NCBI GenBank assembly: GCA_028284905.1
Contig: JANQQU010000034.1
Coordinates: 1 to 64,000, forward strand
Reading direction: 5' to 3'
DNA length: 64,000 nucleotides
Source: Calditrichia bacterium
Lineage (GTDB): Bacteria; Calditrichota; Calditrichia; RBG-13-44-9; J075
Positions 7,366-16,375 of this stretch are shown piece after piece. Numbering within the stretch: position 1 is the first letter of the stretch; each line of letters opens with the position of its first letter. Under the pieces are notes generated by a model. It was given only the letters and a program-made list of their open reading frames with translations, searched no databases and was not told where the DNA came from. Made by a program: the position numbers and the translations under genes.

Positions 7366-10083
7366 CTAGTTATATATAACGGGCACTTTGATCACATCAC
7401 CTGGATACAGCCGTCCTAATTTATCTAAATCATTGAAATAAAGCAAAAGGTTTACAGGGAATTTGTATCTTTTATGAGCCAGATCCCAAAGGTTTTCGCC
7501 GGACTTGATCGTATAGTTTTCCAAACGCAGCATCGATTTCCCTTTTAGCATTCGCTGAATCGACTTAACATGAAATGCCAGTCGTTTTTCCAGGAAGTCC
7601 ATTGGAGCCACCCGGGAAAAATCCAGGCGCAGCGCTTCCCCGGTTTTAATGGGTTCCCCCCGGGAAATATTATTCAGGCGCCGCAGGCTTTGTGTATTCA
7701 GATTCAGCCAGTCGCTGAAGTGTCCCAGCGTTTCCTGCGGGTAAACAGTAATTGCATTATCGCTGATCATTAATCGTGATTTTAACAAGTTAAACAGTTC
7801 CTGAGCGGATAGTTCTCTGCTTTCATAAACCACTTTCCAGGCGGAGAGCATGGCGTAAAGATCCTCGCTTTGCGCTGCCGTATAATTATCGTATACCGCC
7901 TCATCTGCCTTAGCCGGCTTTTCGCTTTGAGCGATTGTTACGGAAACATCACCGTTTAATCCCGCCAGTCCCAGGCTATTTTCTGCAACAGTCGAAGCCA
8001 CGCCCGGCTTCCGTAAAGAGAGGCGTCCCTTTTCCATTTCAGAAGACGCCAGTGGATATTCACTAACTGCAGGCCGCTCATCTTCGGAAAGTTGAGCCAG
8101 ATTGGTATTTACGCTCAACGCAGCAGCAGTATTTGCCGGTCCGCGAGTAGCGCCCGTGAGTAAGGATGTATTTCCCGCAGGATTATTCTTTTCTAACGCC
8201 GCCGTTTCTGCACTGGCAATGGTTGCACTATTGTCGACATTTTCAACAACAGCTGGTGGCGACCAGGCAAGGGTATTTTCCACGGTTAATTCTCTGCTAC
8301 CGGAACGAAAGATAAATTTATCCGCAATACTTTCCACACCCGGTTTCGGTAGATCAATTCTATCGCGACTAACAACGCCTTCTATCCCGATCAGGCTATT
8401 AAACGGATCTGTATCCGGACGATTATTCTCCGTAAGGCTAAGAAATGGTGCGGCAGATTCGTTCGCTTCAATACCGGGCTTCAAATTGGAAAGTGCTACC
8501 CGGCCGGTATTGTCGGTCAGCGGCACTGTCTTTTCATTTGCAGGTTTCTGCAATGCTCCGGCAATTTCTTTTCCTTGTTCCGGCACCAGGGTGGCAATTA
8601 CAGCATCACTGGCGGCGGCCAAATCGTTCACTCCCGGTTTTAACTGCCGGATGTTCAGGGCGCCATTATTTGCGCTGGCTAGCAATTCTGCGGAACTCTC
8701 TACTGCTTTCTTTTCGATAGGCAGCTGATTTACAGGTGCTGCATCATTTAAGGCAAGCAATGCCGGCAATATTCGACTGCGGCCAGCAGCATCATTTGCA
8801 ACACCGGAGCGCGCACTGGCGAACATGTTTTTCAAATGCGCCCGGCGCTGGAAAAATTCACCCAGGTTTGTCACAACCAAAGACTTTTGCCCAACGGCTT
8901 TTTGCGCCAGCCGGACATCCTGCAGGGCATCACCGGAGGCACCAAGGGCGGCGATAATTGCCCGGGCATCGCTGTTTACCGGTAGTCGTAAACTGTATTT
9001 TGCCGGCACACTTCTTTGCCCACGCCATACTTGCTTCCGGAAACGCGGATTCAGTTTCTTCAGCGTATCGATATTAACCTTAAACTGTTTTGCAAAACGT
9101 CTCAGGTTGACCGATTTCGGTAAAGTAATTTCCTGAAAAGTGAGAATCTCATCCTGGGCAATATTCGGGAAATAATGATCGAGGCTATCCGAGATATCAA
9201 TTACCGCGAGAAATTCCGGATAGAAATTCTTTGAGGCAAAGCCAAAACTGCGGCGGAGGTATCTTTCCCGGATCGTCATGTAATTACTGTAGCGACGCTT
9301 CGCTTTACGCATACTGCCGAGTCCGTGATTATATGCGGTAATGGCCAGGGCCCAGTCTTTCAATTGACTGTAGTTATATTTAAGCAGCCGGGCTGCGGAA
9401 CGGGTAGAGATTAACGGATCAAAACGATCGTCGCTCACCCGGTTTACTTTCATATACTGGCGACCGGTACTGCGCATAAACTGCCACATTCCCGCTGCAC
9501 CGACATGAGACACAGCCTTGGGATTAAAAGAAGATTCCACATGAGGCAAATAAATCAGCTGCTTCGGTACGCCCAGTTCTTGAAATATCTTTTTGATATG
9601 CGGCAAGTACGAAAACGAGCGCTGCACACCAGCCATAAAATTTTCTTTGATCCCCTGCTGGGCACGCACTCTTTTCGCGGCTGTCAAAAATTTATCTTTT
9701 CCGGAAATCTCCTTAAACTGCTGATATACGCTTAACTCCCAGGGGGTTAAGTCTGCTTCCTTAAATTGTTTATTATGAAAGGTTTTCAGCAAATCAGCGA
9801 CTTCTTCCTTAATCGCTTTTAAGGACTTGGAGCGTTCCCGCCGGGTTACGCTGCTATCGAAAGTAACGGTTTTATAAATGATGCCGAGATTATGTGTATC
9901 ATGGATAAGGTATTCGTCCCGGGAAACTTTGGCAAAAATTTGTTTCCAGAAGACGATCTCTTTGGCGAGCGCTTCCCGATGGGGCAACTCCGTATTTTCA
10001 TAATACTGCCCAAACAGCGTCACTGACCATAAGGTGCTTACCAGTACAATCAGCCAGCAATAGATAGTGTTTCGCAATTGCAT
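7366..10083 (-). CDS. MltD-like lytic transglycosylase with LysM domains
   Basis: A 905-residue secreted murein hydrolase. A signal peptide (to about residue 25) and an alpha-helical N-region precede an SLT domain (about 165-275) with catalytic Glu183 in HVESSFNPKA, then GAAGMWQFM and AYNHGLGSM. LysM-like modules that bind peptidoglycan lie at about 321-368, 778-822 and 856-902; the last one (YTIKSGENLWDLA) is the clearest. Between them, residues 400-740 form a long Ala/Asn/Glu-rich linker that carries a KPG[VI] motif four times (482, 535, 580, 692). The enzyme would cleave the glycan strand to 1,6-anhydromuropeptides during wall growth. It sits between a second transglycosylase (20-base gap) and a STAS gene. 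MltD proteins are usually about half this length, so the linker is unusual. Confidence 0.88.
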   Translation of the reverse strand: MQLRNTIYCWLIVLVSTLWSVTLFGQYYENTELPHREALAKEIVFWKQIFAKVSRDEYLIHDTHNLGIIYKTVTFDSSVTRRERSKSLKAIKEEVADLLKTFHNKQFKEADLTPWELSVYQQFKEISGKDKFLTAAKRVRAQQGIKENFMAGVQRSFSYLPHIKKIFQELGVPKQLIYLPHVESSFNPKAVSHVGAAGMWQFMRSTGRQYMKVNRVSDDRFDPLISTRSAARLLKYNYSQLKDWALAITAYNHGLGSMRKAKRRYSNYMTIRERYLRRSFGFASKNFYPEFLAVIDISDSLDHYFPNIAQDEILTFQEITLPKSVNLRRFAKQFKVNIDTLKKLNPRFRKQVWRGQRSVPAKYSLRLPVNSDARAIIAALGASGDALQDVRLAQKAVGQKSLVVTNLGEFFQRRAHLKNMFASARSGVANDAAGRSRILPALLALNDAAPVNQLPIEKKAVESSAELLASANNGALNIRQLKPGVNDLAAASDAVIATLVPEQGKEIAGALQKPANEKTVPLTDNTGRVALSNLKPGIEANESAAPFLSLTENNRPDTDPFNSLIGIEGVVSRDRIDLPKPGVESIADKFIFRSGSRELTVENTLAWSPPAVVENVDNSATIASAETAALEKNNPAGNTSLLTGATRGPANTAAALSVNTNLAQLSEDERPAVSEYPLASSEMEKGRLSLRKPGVASTVAENSLGLAGLNGDVSVTIAQSEKPAKADEAVYDNYTAAQSEDLYAMLSAWKVVYESRELSAQELFNLLKSRLMISDNAITVYPQETLGHFSDWLNLNTQSLRRLNNISRGEPIKTGEALRLDFSRVAPMDFLEKRLAFHVKSIQRMLKGKSMLRLENYTIKSGENLWDLAHKRYKFPVNLLLYFNDLDKLGRLYPGDVIKVPVIYN

Positions 10084-10103
10084 GTCTCTGTCATTTACTC
10101 CGT

Positions 10104-12347
10104 TTACTCAAATTTTTCCGTCTGATTCAACCAGGGCTCCCGGGCTACTTTATCCGGAAAGGAGCTATGATTTTCCGGCATGGTATAAGGATGAATCAGT
10201 AGATGATAGGTCCAGTAATATTTCATAACGCCTCGAACATATTTTCGGGTTTGCTCAAATTCAATATCTTCCATAAAAAAATCATCGTCCTCGTTGGACA
10301 GGCGCTTTTTCCAGCGATCCACCCGATGCTCGCCGGCATTATAGGCCGCTAATGCATGATAGAGATTACCGTCATAGCGCTTCAGTAATTCCGAGAGGTA
10401 GAAGCTGCCCAGCTTAATATTGAAATCCGGCTCATACAATCGTTTGACATCTTCAAACGGTAATCCCAAACTACCGGACAGCCGGTCGGCGGTTGGGGGG
10501 ATTATTTGCATCAGTCCATAGGCATTGGCGTAGGACATAATTTGCGCTTCAAAAGCACTTTCTTTCTTCATCACCGCCCAGATGCTTGCCGGGGTAATAT
10601 TCCACTTGCGGGCATAATCGTTTACTTCCTGGTTGAAATGGAAAGGATAGAGATATTTAAAAAGGAACATCCATTCCTGCCAGTCGCTGGCAACAAAATT
10701 TTCCAGAAAGACCTTCCGGTAAAGGCGGTACGCCCGCCCGTAGTTTTGCATGCGTTCGTTTACTTCCCCAAGCGCAAAGGTCATCTCCCAGTCGGCTTTT
10801 TTCATATTTCCGGCTAAAGAACGCAATTCCCGCTGGGCATAATGATCGCCCAGGAGATCCTGCACTAACAATGGCCGCTGGAAATATTCCAGATAACGGG
10901 GCAGATAACTGGTTTGCTTATGATGCATCTCCCACAGCAGTGAGTCGACAAACTGCCGAATTTCCCCACCATTCCGGGTAAGCAGAAACGCTTTCAGGTT
11001 GTAATAACTGTCAAATGGTTCATCAGTAATATCATTCAGGTAACGCAGATAGTGATTCAAACTATCCTGGGCAAGATACGTTTTCGCTACCCAGAATGTA
11101 TATCGTGTTTGCCAGTCATCTTCCCGTTCGGTTGCCAGATGTTTCATCCAGGTATCGCGGGCAGCATCCCAGTCTTCAGTGCGATAGTAGGACAAACCGA
11201 TACGAAAACGCGCCTCTTTCACAAACTCGTAGCGGGGATAGAGACGGATCATTCGCTGATAATATTTCCGGGCCTGCTCAATATTGCCATTGTCTTCCGA
11301 GAGCCAGGCGATTACCCAAAGTACTTCCGCAGCGAGGCGGTCCGAGGGATAGCGCTGTTGAAAAACATCGTAAGCGGCAATCGCCTTATCCGTAAACCCG
11401 AGGCGCATATTACAACGGGCAATATGAATGTCGACTTCCCGGAGATATTTAATCTGCTGAAAGGTCTTTCGCTGGGCATTGCAAGCCTGGAAAGTTTTCC
11501 AGTATTGCTTTTGCAGGTACATCTTGCGGATCCTGAGCCAACGAATCTGTTCGCTTTCCCCGTCATATTTTCCCTGATGCACGAGGAGATCATCAATTTC
11601 CTGGTACTGGGCAGTTTTTCCGAGATAGCGAAACACTTCATCCAGACGCCGGGTGGTCAGGCGTTTGTCTTTATAGCGGGACATTACAAAGCGATATGCA
11701 TCTTTACTTTCGGAATGGAAAGGATATTTCTTCAGCAGCTTGAGACTGTGGCTAATTGCTGTTTTCGATGCATTGAGATTGCGGGCAATTTCAATTAAAC
11801 GGCTGTAGATATCCCCTTTATCAAACCCACGATAGCGCAGCAATTTGCGATAGTATGCATCTGCCTGGCCCCAGGATTTCCGGTTATAATACAACTCTGC
11901 CAGTAGAGAATCTGCGGTTATCCGTAATGCGCTGCGCGGATATTTTTCTTTTAATGCTTTTAATTGGGAAATGCTTTCGCTGCTGTCCCCCATTACCAGC
12001 TGACAGCGAATCCCGAGGAAAGCGCTGTAATCTTCCAGGCCTTCAATCGCCAATTCCGGAGACTGAAAAATAGCCATTGCTTCGGGATACTGACCGGTGC
12101 GGTAAAGGCAATATGCTTTTTTAAACTGTGCCTGGGGATTGCGGATCACGAAAACATCGCTATCTTGCTCGGCTTGCTGAAAGGCCGCCAGCGCCTCGGC
12201 ATATTCACCGGCTTCATAGTGTTGCACCGCTTTGAAGTAGGCGTTGCTATCCTCGGCCTGCAGCGGCAGGCATAAAGCCAAAAGCAGCGCCATTCCCATA
12301 AGAATGGGCAATCGGCGGAAAAGGTCTGGAATACTCCGGTGGCTCAT
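10104..12347 (-). CDS. Slt70-like soluble lytic transglycosylase with TPR superhelix
   Basis: A 747-residue periplasmic protein. The frame continues upstream to 12470, but the ATG at 12347 is preceded by GGAG at good spacing and starts a normal signal peptide (LPILMGMALLLALCLPLQA), so I choose it. The long middle part is a chain of TPR-like helical repeats (for example YEAGEYAEALAAFQQA and TDKAIAAYDVFQQRYPSD). The C-terminal SLT domain has catalytic Glu in KKESAFEAQIMS, then AYGLMQIIPPTA and HALAAYNAGEHRV. It resembles Slt70 in plan: a helical ring with a terminal lysozyme-like domain that cuts peptidoglycan. It is the first gene of a three-gene operon with the MltD-like enzyme and the STAS protein. 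Confidence 0.88.
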   Translation of the reverse strand: MSHRSIPDLFRRLPILMGMALLLALCLPLQAEDSNAYFKAVQHYEAGEYAEALAAFQQAEQDSDVFVIRNPQAQFKKAYCLYRTGQYPEAMAIFQSPELAIEGLEDYSAFLGIRCQLVMGDSSESISQLKALKEKYPRSALRITADSLLAELYYNRKSWGQADAYYRKLLRYRGFDKGDIYSRLIEIARNLNASKTAISHSLKLLKKYPFHSESKDAYRFVMSRYKDKRLTTRRLDEVFRYLGKTAQYQEIDDLLVHQGKYDGESEQIRWLRIRKMYLQKQYWKTFQACNAQRKTFQQIKYLREVDIHIARCNMRLGFTDKAIAAYDVFQQRYPSDRLAAEVLWVIAWLSEDNGNIEQARKYYQRMIRLYPRYEFVKEARFRIGLSYYRTEDWDAARDTWMKHLATEREDDWQTRYTFWVAKTYLAQDSLNHYLRYLNDITDEPFDSYYNLKAFLLTRNGGEIRQFVDSLLWEMHHKQTSYLPRYLEYFQRPLLVQDLLGDHYAQRELRSLAGNMKKADWEMTFALGEVNERMQNYGRAYRLYRKVFLENFVASDWQEWMFLFKYLYPFHFNQEVNDYARKWNITPASIWAVMKKESAFEAQIMSYANAYGLMQIIPPTADRLSGSLGLPFEDVKRLYEPDFNIKLGSFYLSELLKRYDGNLYHALAAYNAGEHRVDRWKKRLSNEDDDFFMEDIEFEQTRKYVRGVMKYYWTYHLLIHPYTMPENHSSFPDKVAREPWLNQTEKFE

Positions 12348-12994
12348 AGCAATCTCCTGCGTCCCTGCAAACAGTTGGTAGTGGCGGTAAAAAGATTCGT
12401 GAGAAAGATAGTAACTTCCCTTATTTATACAATTAAGTGATCTTACAATTTTTAAAGCGATAGAAATCAATTTCGGCTGTTTTAATAATTCAATCTATCT
12501 GGCAGTATGCCAATCGTTTAACGCAATAAGTGTTATTGCGTTCCTCGCAAGTGCATTCCGCTTTGAGAAGAATGCGTAATCTTTTTTATCAAATGGTGTG
12601 GAGAATATTTAACAACACCTGTTTTTCGATATAGCCGATCTATCGGTAGTCTTTCGGCAATAATGAAAATCAGGCCAAAAATAAAGAGTATGAAAACGAT
12701 AAATTTCTCGCGCTCGATGTAAAAAAATGTTGTGTATGGAGAAAATTGATTCGAGGAAAATAAAAGCTCTCCAGATAAAAGATAATTTTTTTTTCTCAAA
12801 AGTAAAGGAAAATATTCGAGTTGAGTGATTTTTTTCACGCAAGAATGTTGACAAAGAAGCTTTGCAAGAATACGAACATTACATCTATCAAAAACAGCGG
12901 GTTACCTTCGCATACAGAAATGTATGAATTATATCCTAATAAAAGGGGATTTTTTACCGGTTTCCGGCTAAAAACCAGGTAAGAAGGCAGGCAT
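12348..12994. other. Gene-free gap with two hairpins
   Basis: About 650 bases between the two minus-strand units. Frames on the minus strand (for example 12533-12838) are rich in Phe/Ile/Lys, have no ribosome binding site and look like AT-rich noise. Two structures stand out. ACGCAATAA-GTG-TTATTGCGT at 12521-12541 is a perfect nine-base inverted repeat about 175 bases before the slt start. CATACA-GAAA-TGTATG at 12911-12926 is a six-base stem with a GAAA loop. Neither is followed by a U tract. The promoter of the slt operon should lie in this gap, but I cannot place it. Confidence 0.5.
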
Positions 12995-13029
12995 AAAAAA
13001 GGGCTGTTCCCGGTAAACAGAAACAGCCC
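12995..13029 (-). terminator. Rho-independent terminator of the 1030-residue secreted protein gene
   Basis: On the minus strand GGGCTGTT pairs with AACAGCCC around about 13 bases and is followed directly by TTTTTT. It starts 26 bases past the stop codon. Confidence 0.8.
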
Positions 13030-13054
13030 TGAATTCATATATCGAAAAGATGAA

Positions 13055-16000
13055 TTACTTCAAGAATACCATCTTTTTCATATCAACAAATTGCTTGTTT
13101 GCAACAAGACGATAGAAATAGATACCGGAGCTAACTTCGCTGCCGTTATCATTCTTGCCGTCCCAGGTCAGTTGATAAGTGCCAGCGGCATAGGATTGAC
13201 TGGTCAGGGTGCGCACTCGTTCTCCCAAAGTATTGTAAATCACCAGACTGACTTCCGCTTGCTTCGGCAGCTGGAAGACAATGCTGGTTGTGGGGTTGAA
13301 AGGATTGGGATAATTCTGAGCCAACGCAAAATCATTGGGCTGGGTCGCCGGATCAAAAAGATCATCGATACCAACAGAAACGCTATCGAGATAAGCAACC
13401 ATATTCCCCAACAAGGCTGTCCGGTCTTCTTCATCATTAATTCCTTCCCAACCGAATCCCATAACCAGGGCCTTGCTGGCGCCGCTGTTATAGGCAGCAC
13501 CGGCAACATTCGTCGGAGATCCGCCATAATTCAGGAATGCCTTTGTCGTAAGGGTATCGGAGATAGACAAGACATCTTTTGAGGTCTGGTTATTCGCTGC
13601 GCCGCCAGAGGTGATTAGCACAAAACCATCCGCCAAACCACCAGACGTACCGGTAACCAGCGCCGGCAGAAAGTTAGTGACATAAGATAACCCGAGCTGA
13701 TTCATCAGGGCGCCACCGGAGTTCTCTTCGACAATATCCTGTCCCGATAATAACAGCTTTCCACCATTATTTAAGAAGGAAACCAGATCAGCTGCTTCAT
13801 CACTGCTCAGGGAGTTCCCGTCGCTGTCACCGGTATACCAGATGACTTTACGGGAAGGAATACCTTCCAGATCACTTACGGCTGGACTGCCGTCGGCCTG
13901 TACATCCCACCAGTGATAGGAGTATCCCTCATTTTCCAAAGCATCACGATAAAAAGTTTCATGGGTGCTGCCATCATCATCATCGACAAGCATCAGGGAA
14001 GCCGGCGATACTTCCAGGTTCGTATTCAGACCACCATCGGACAAGGTAATACCTTCAATGACTGTGTAGGCATAAGGGGCCTGCGGATAGATTTCTACCC
14101 GATAGCTGCCAACAATAGTACTGATGTTAAAATTACCATCCGGGTCGGTGCTAGTCGTCCGGTAAGGGCCACCGGTAGGATCGCCATCGGCATAAAATTC
14201 CAGATCTGCTGCAACCCCGCCGCCGCTGCTCGCATCAACGACTGTACCGCTGAAGCTAACAACTGCCTCCGGCTGCAGATTGATATTCAGATCATTGGTG
14301 TCATTTAAGGCCAGAGTTGGCGTAAAGGATTGTGGTTGGTAGCCAAATGCATCAACATTCATGGTTACCCCATCAATTGGAGAGGCTAACAAATAGCCGC
14401 CATCTTCGCCACTAGTAATGGTACGATTTAATTCCGGTATTTCAATGGTCGCCAACGGGATTGGATCTCCGTTACCGGCATCTTGCACGATACCGCCAGC
14501 GCCATAAAATTCATAGGTCATCACATCAATCCAGGTTTGCCAGGAATTGCCGGCACCGGCATACTCCACGATACTCCAAACCATATTGCCATATTTAGGA
14601 TCGCGGGCAATGCCCATATAATCTCCCCAACGGTTACGCCCGTTGCCAACCCGGTTGTAAAGCCCTTCGCCTTCTTTAGTTACGAAGACGTCTGAAACGC
14701 CAGCTGGGTCGCCGGTACGTCGTCCGGCAACAGCAACACCCGCAAAATCGTCATCTCCCGAGCGGGAAAATGCCATAAAAATATTACCATCTTCATCCGG
14801 TGTGATCGCCGGGAACAGGTAATAAAAATCATTCTCGCCAAACGATACATCAGCATCAAGCGTTTTTGTTTCTGCATCAATAATTAAATAACGGGCAAAG
14901 CCAGATTGTAATCCAAATCCTCCCGCAACTCCGGAAACAGCATAAATTTTTCCATCCTGATAAACCGGCATCCGATAACGACGGCCACCACTTTCAAGAC
15001 GAGGTGCCGTACCGCCTGACTGGTTTCCATTTGGTGGGCTGGCAACAGCTGTTGTAGGTATATTCACAGCAGAAACTATCGGGCTTGCGGCAAGCGGATC
15101 TTCAATCGTCCAAAGGGTAACAAAGTTTGCAGTATTATAGGGGGAATCAATTAACAGATAAGCCTTATTTCCGGGAGAGTCCAGGCTGGCGACTGCCATC
15201 AAGGGGCCAAACACTGTTACTGAAGGATTTCCAGGATCGCGGAAGTCCCAATAATCTTTATAAGTTACTGCTCCACCGGTATGTGCATACAATTCCGATT
15301 TGGGAATAATTCGCACTTTTACGTAAGCAAATTGACTGGAGAAGGAAAATTGATTCGCCGAAATATAGACGGCATTTTCGTCATACCCAACCTTTTGATA
15401 GTCTCCCCAATTACCGGCATTCGCAGTGCCATTCAAATGGGCGGGAAAAGAGAAATTCATCCATTCTCCCAGCGGGTTTGAAGTTTCGGAAACCGAAACC
15501 AGCCAATACCCTGTCGATGAATTGTCCTGCAAATCGAAGCAGATAATCCAGCGTTCATCGATGTGATCGTATACCACGATAGGATCGAAACTACCGCCAT
15601 AAGGGCGAACATTACCAAACCAGGCATCTGCAGAGATATTGAAGACTAATGTACCTTCTTTATCGTAGATACGGAAGGCGCTATTTACCGAGGCAATAAC
15701 ATGATCCGGACCAACTGCAATAACCGGATCCGGAGGAAAACCGCCATTATCAGAAAAAGCCTGAAAACTATTTAATACAAAAGGCGGTTCCAGCACACTA
15801 CCCTCAGGAGCATCACTTAAGTTAATTTCGTTGCTTTGTAATGGTCCAGTAGGCACAGAGTTGTCGAATTTATCATCAATATAGGGCGCATTTATGTTAC
15901 TTGCAAAAGGGTTAAAAGCTCGGACTCGTTGCCCCATTGGCAAGTTACTTTTAGGCATCTTATCCAGAGAACCGGTAGTAACCACCGCACCGCCGGATAT

Positions 16001-16147
16001 AGAACCGGAAGCCGGGCCGCTGTAAATCTGGGCTTGAATTTTTGTCGGCATCATACCGGAAACGATAAGACAGACGGCCAAGTATAACCAGCCGAATTTT
16101 CCGCTCCGACCAGCTTTACCTTGCCGATATCGTTGCATTTCTCGCAT
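13055..16147 (-). CDS. Large secreted protein with type IX sorting domain
   Basis: A 1030-residue exported protein. A signal peptide ends near residue 40 (TKIQAQ), and AGGAGG sits six bases before the ATG. Residues 100-540 form a large beta-rich region (FSDNGGFPPDPVIAVGPDHV... NRWGDYMGIARDP) seen in secreted proteins of this phylum. Two carboxypeptidase-regulatory-like domains follow (about 545-620 and 625-700). A flavodoxin- or GATase-like alpha/beta module comes next (about 718-910: LMLVDDDDGSTHETFY, NNGGKLLLSGQDIVEE). A C-terminal type IX sorting domain (about 945-1030) has LAQNYPNPFNPTTSI and ends in KKMVFLK. The sorting domain should direct it across the outer membrane. The substrate or function is unknown; the unusual alpha/beta module may bind or mimic a small ligand. 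Confidence 0.82.
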   Translation of the reverse strand: MREMQRYRQGKAGRSGKFGWLYLAVCLIVSGMMPTKIQAQIYSGPASGSISGGAVVTTGSLDKMPKSNLPMGQRVRAFNPFASNINAPYIDDKFDNSVPTGPLQSNEINLSDAPEGSVLEPPFVLNSFQAFSDNGGFPPDPVIAVGPDHVIASVNSAFRIYDKEGTLVFNISADAWFGNVRPYGGSFDPIVVYDHIDERWIICFDLQDNSSTGYWLVSVSETSNPLGEWMNFSFPAHLNGTANAGNWGDYQKVGYDENAVYISANQFSFSSQFAYVKVRIIPKSELYAHTGGAVTYKDYWDFRDPGNPSVTVFGPLMAVASLDSPGNKAYLLIDSPYNTANFVTLWTIEDPLAASPIVSAVNIPTTAVASPPNGNQSGGTAPRLESGGRRYRMPVYQDGKIYAVSGVAGGFGLQSGFARYLIIDAETKTLDADVSFGENDFYYLFPAITPDEDGNIFMAFSRSGDDDFAGVAVAGRRTGDPAGVSDVFVTKEGEGLYNRVGNGRNRWGDYMGIARDPKYGNMVWSIVEYAGAGNSWQTWIDVMTYEFYGAGGIVQDAGNGDPIPLATIEIPELNRTITSGEDGGYLLASPIDGVTMNVDAFGYQPQSFTPTLALNDTNDLNINLQPEAVVSFSGTVVDASSGGGVAADLEFYADGDPTGGPYRTTSTDPDGNFNISTIVGSYRVEIYPQAPYAYTVIEGITLSDGGLNTNLEVSPASLMLVDDDDGSTHETFYRDALENEGYSYHWWDVQADGSPAVSDLEGIPSRKVIWYTGDSDGNSLSSDEAADLVSFLNNGGKLLLSGQDIVEENSGGALMNQLGLSYVTNFLPALVTGTSGGLADGFVLITSGGAANNQTSKDVLSISDTLTTKAFLNYGGSPTNVAGAAYNSGASKALVMGFGWEGINDEEDRTALLGNMVAYLDSVSVGIDDLFDPATQPNDFALAQNYPNPFNPTTSIVFQLPKQAEVSLVIYNTLGERVRTLTSQSYAAGTYQLTWDGKNDNGSEVSSGIYFYRLVANKQFVDMKKMVFLK

Positions 16148-16375
16148 TATTTCCTCCTGGAAGCGTTAATAATAATTGTATGATTAATTCTAAACACTGT
16201 TCAGTAAACAATAAAACGTAGCCGCTGACGTTCGTCAGGCTTTTTCCGGAGTAACCGGATAATAATATTACAGGAATCCTCCACACTCCCCGATGGTGTT
16301 TCGTGAATTAAAATAAAGGGGGCAATTGTCTGGAAAGCAATACCGAAAAGAAATAAAACATGGCTGCCAGGCCCA

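Noticed and set aside
11052-11798. 248-codon open frame opposite the Slt70-like gene
   Set aside because: Antisense shadow of a gene with clear SLT and TPR motifs; no independent protein features.
12533-12838. 101-codon frame in the gap before the slt operon
   Set aside because: Biased to Phe/Ile/Lys from AT-rich DNA, no ribosome binding site, and an overlapping frame of similar length in another phase.
16201-16260. Terminator GCCGCTGACG/CGTCAGGC with TTTTT on the plus strand
   Set aside because: It faces the wrong way for the flanking minus-strand genes, and no plus-strand gene leads into it; left as an unassigned hairpin.
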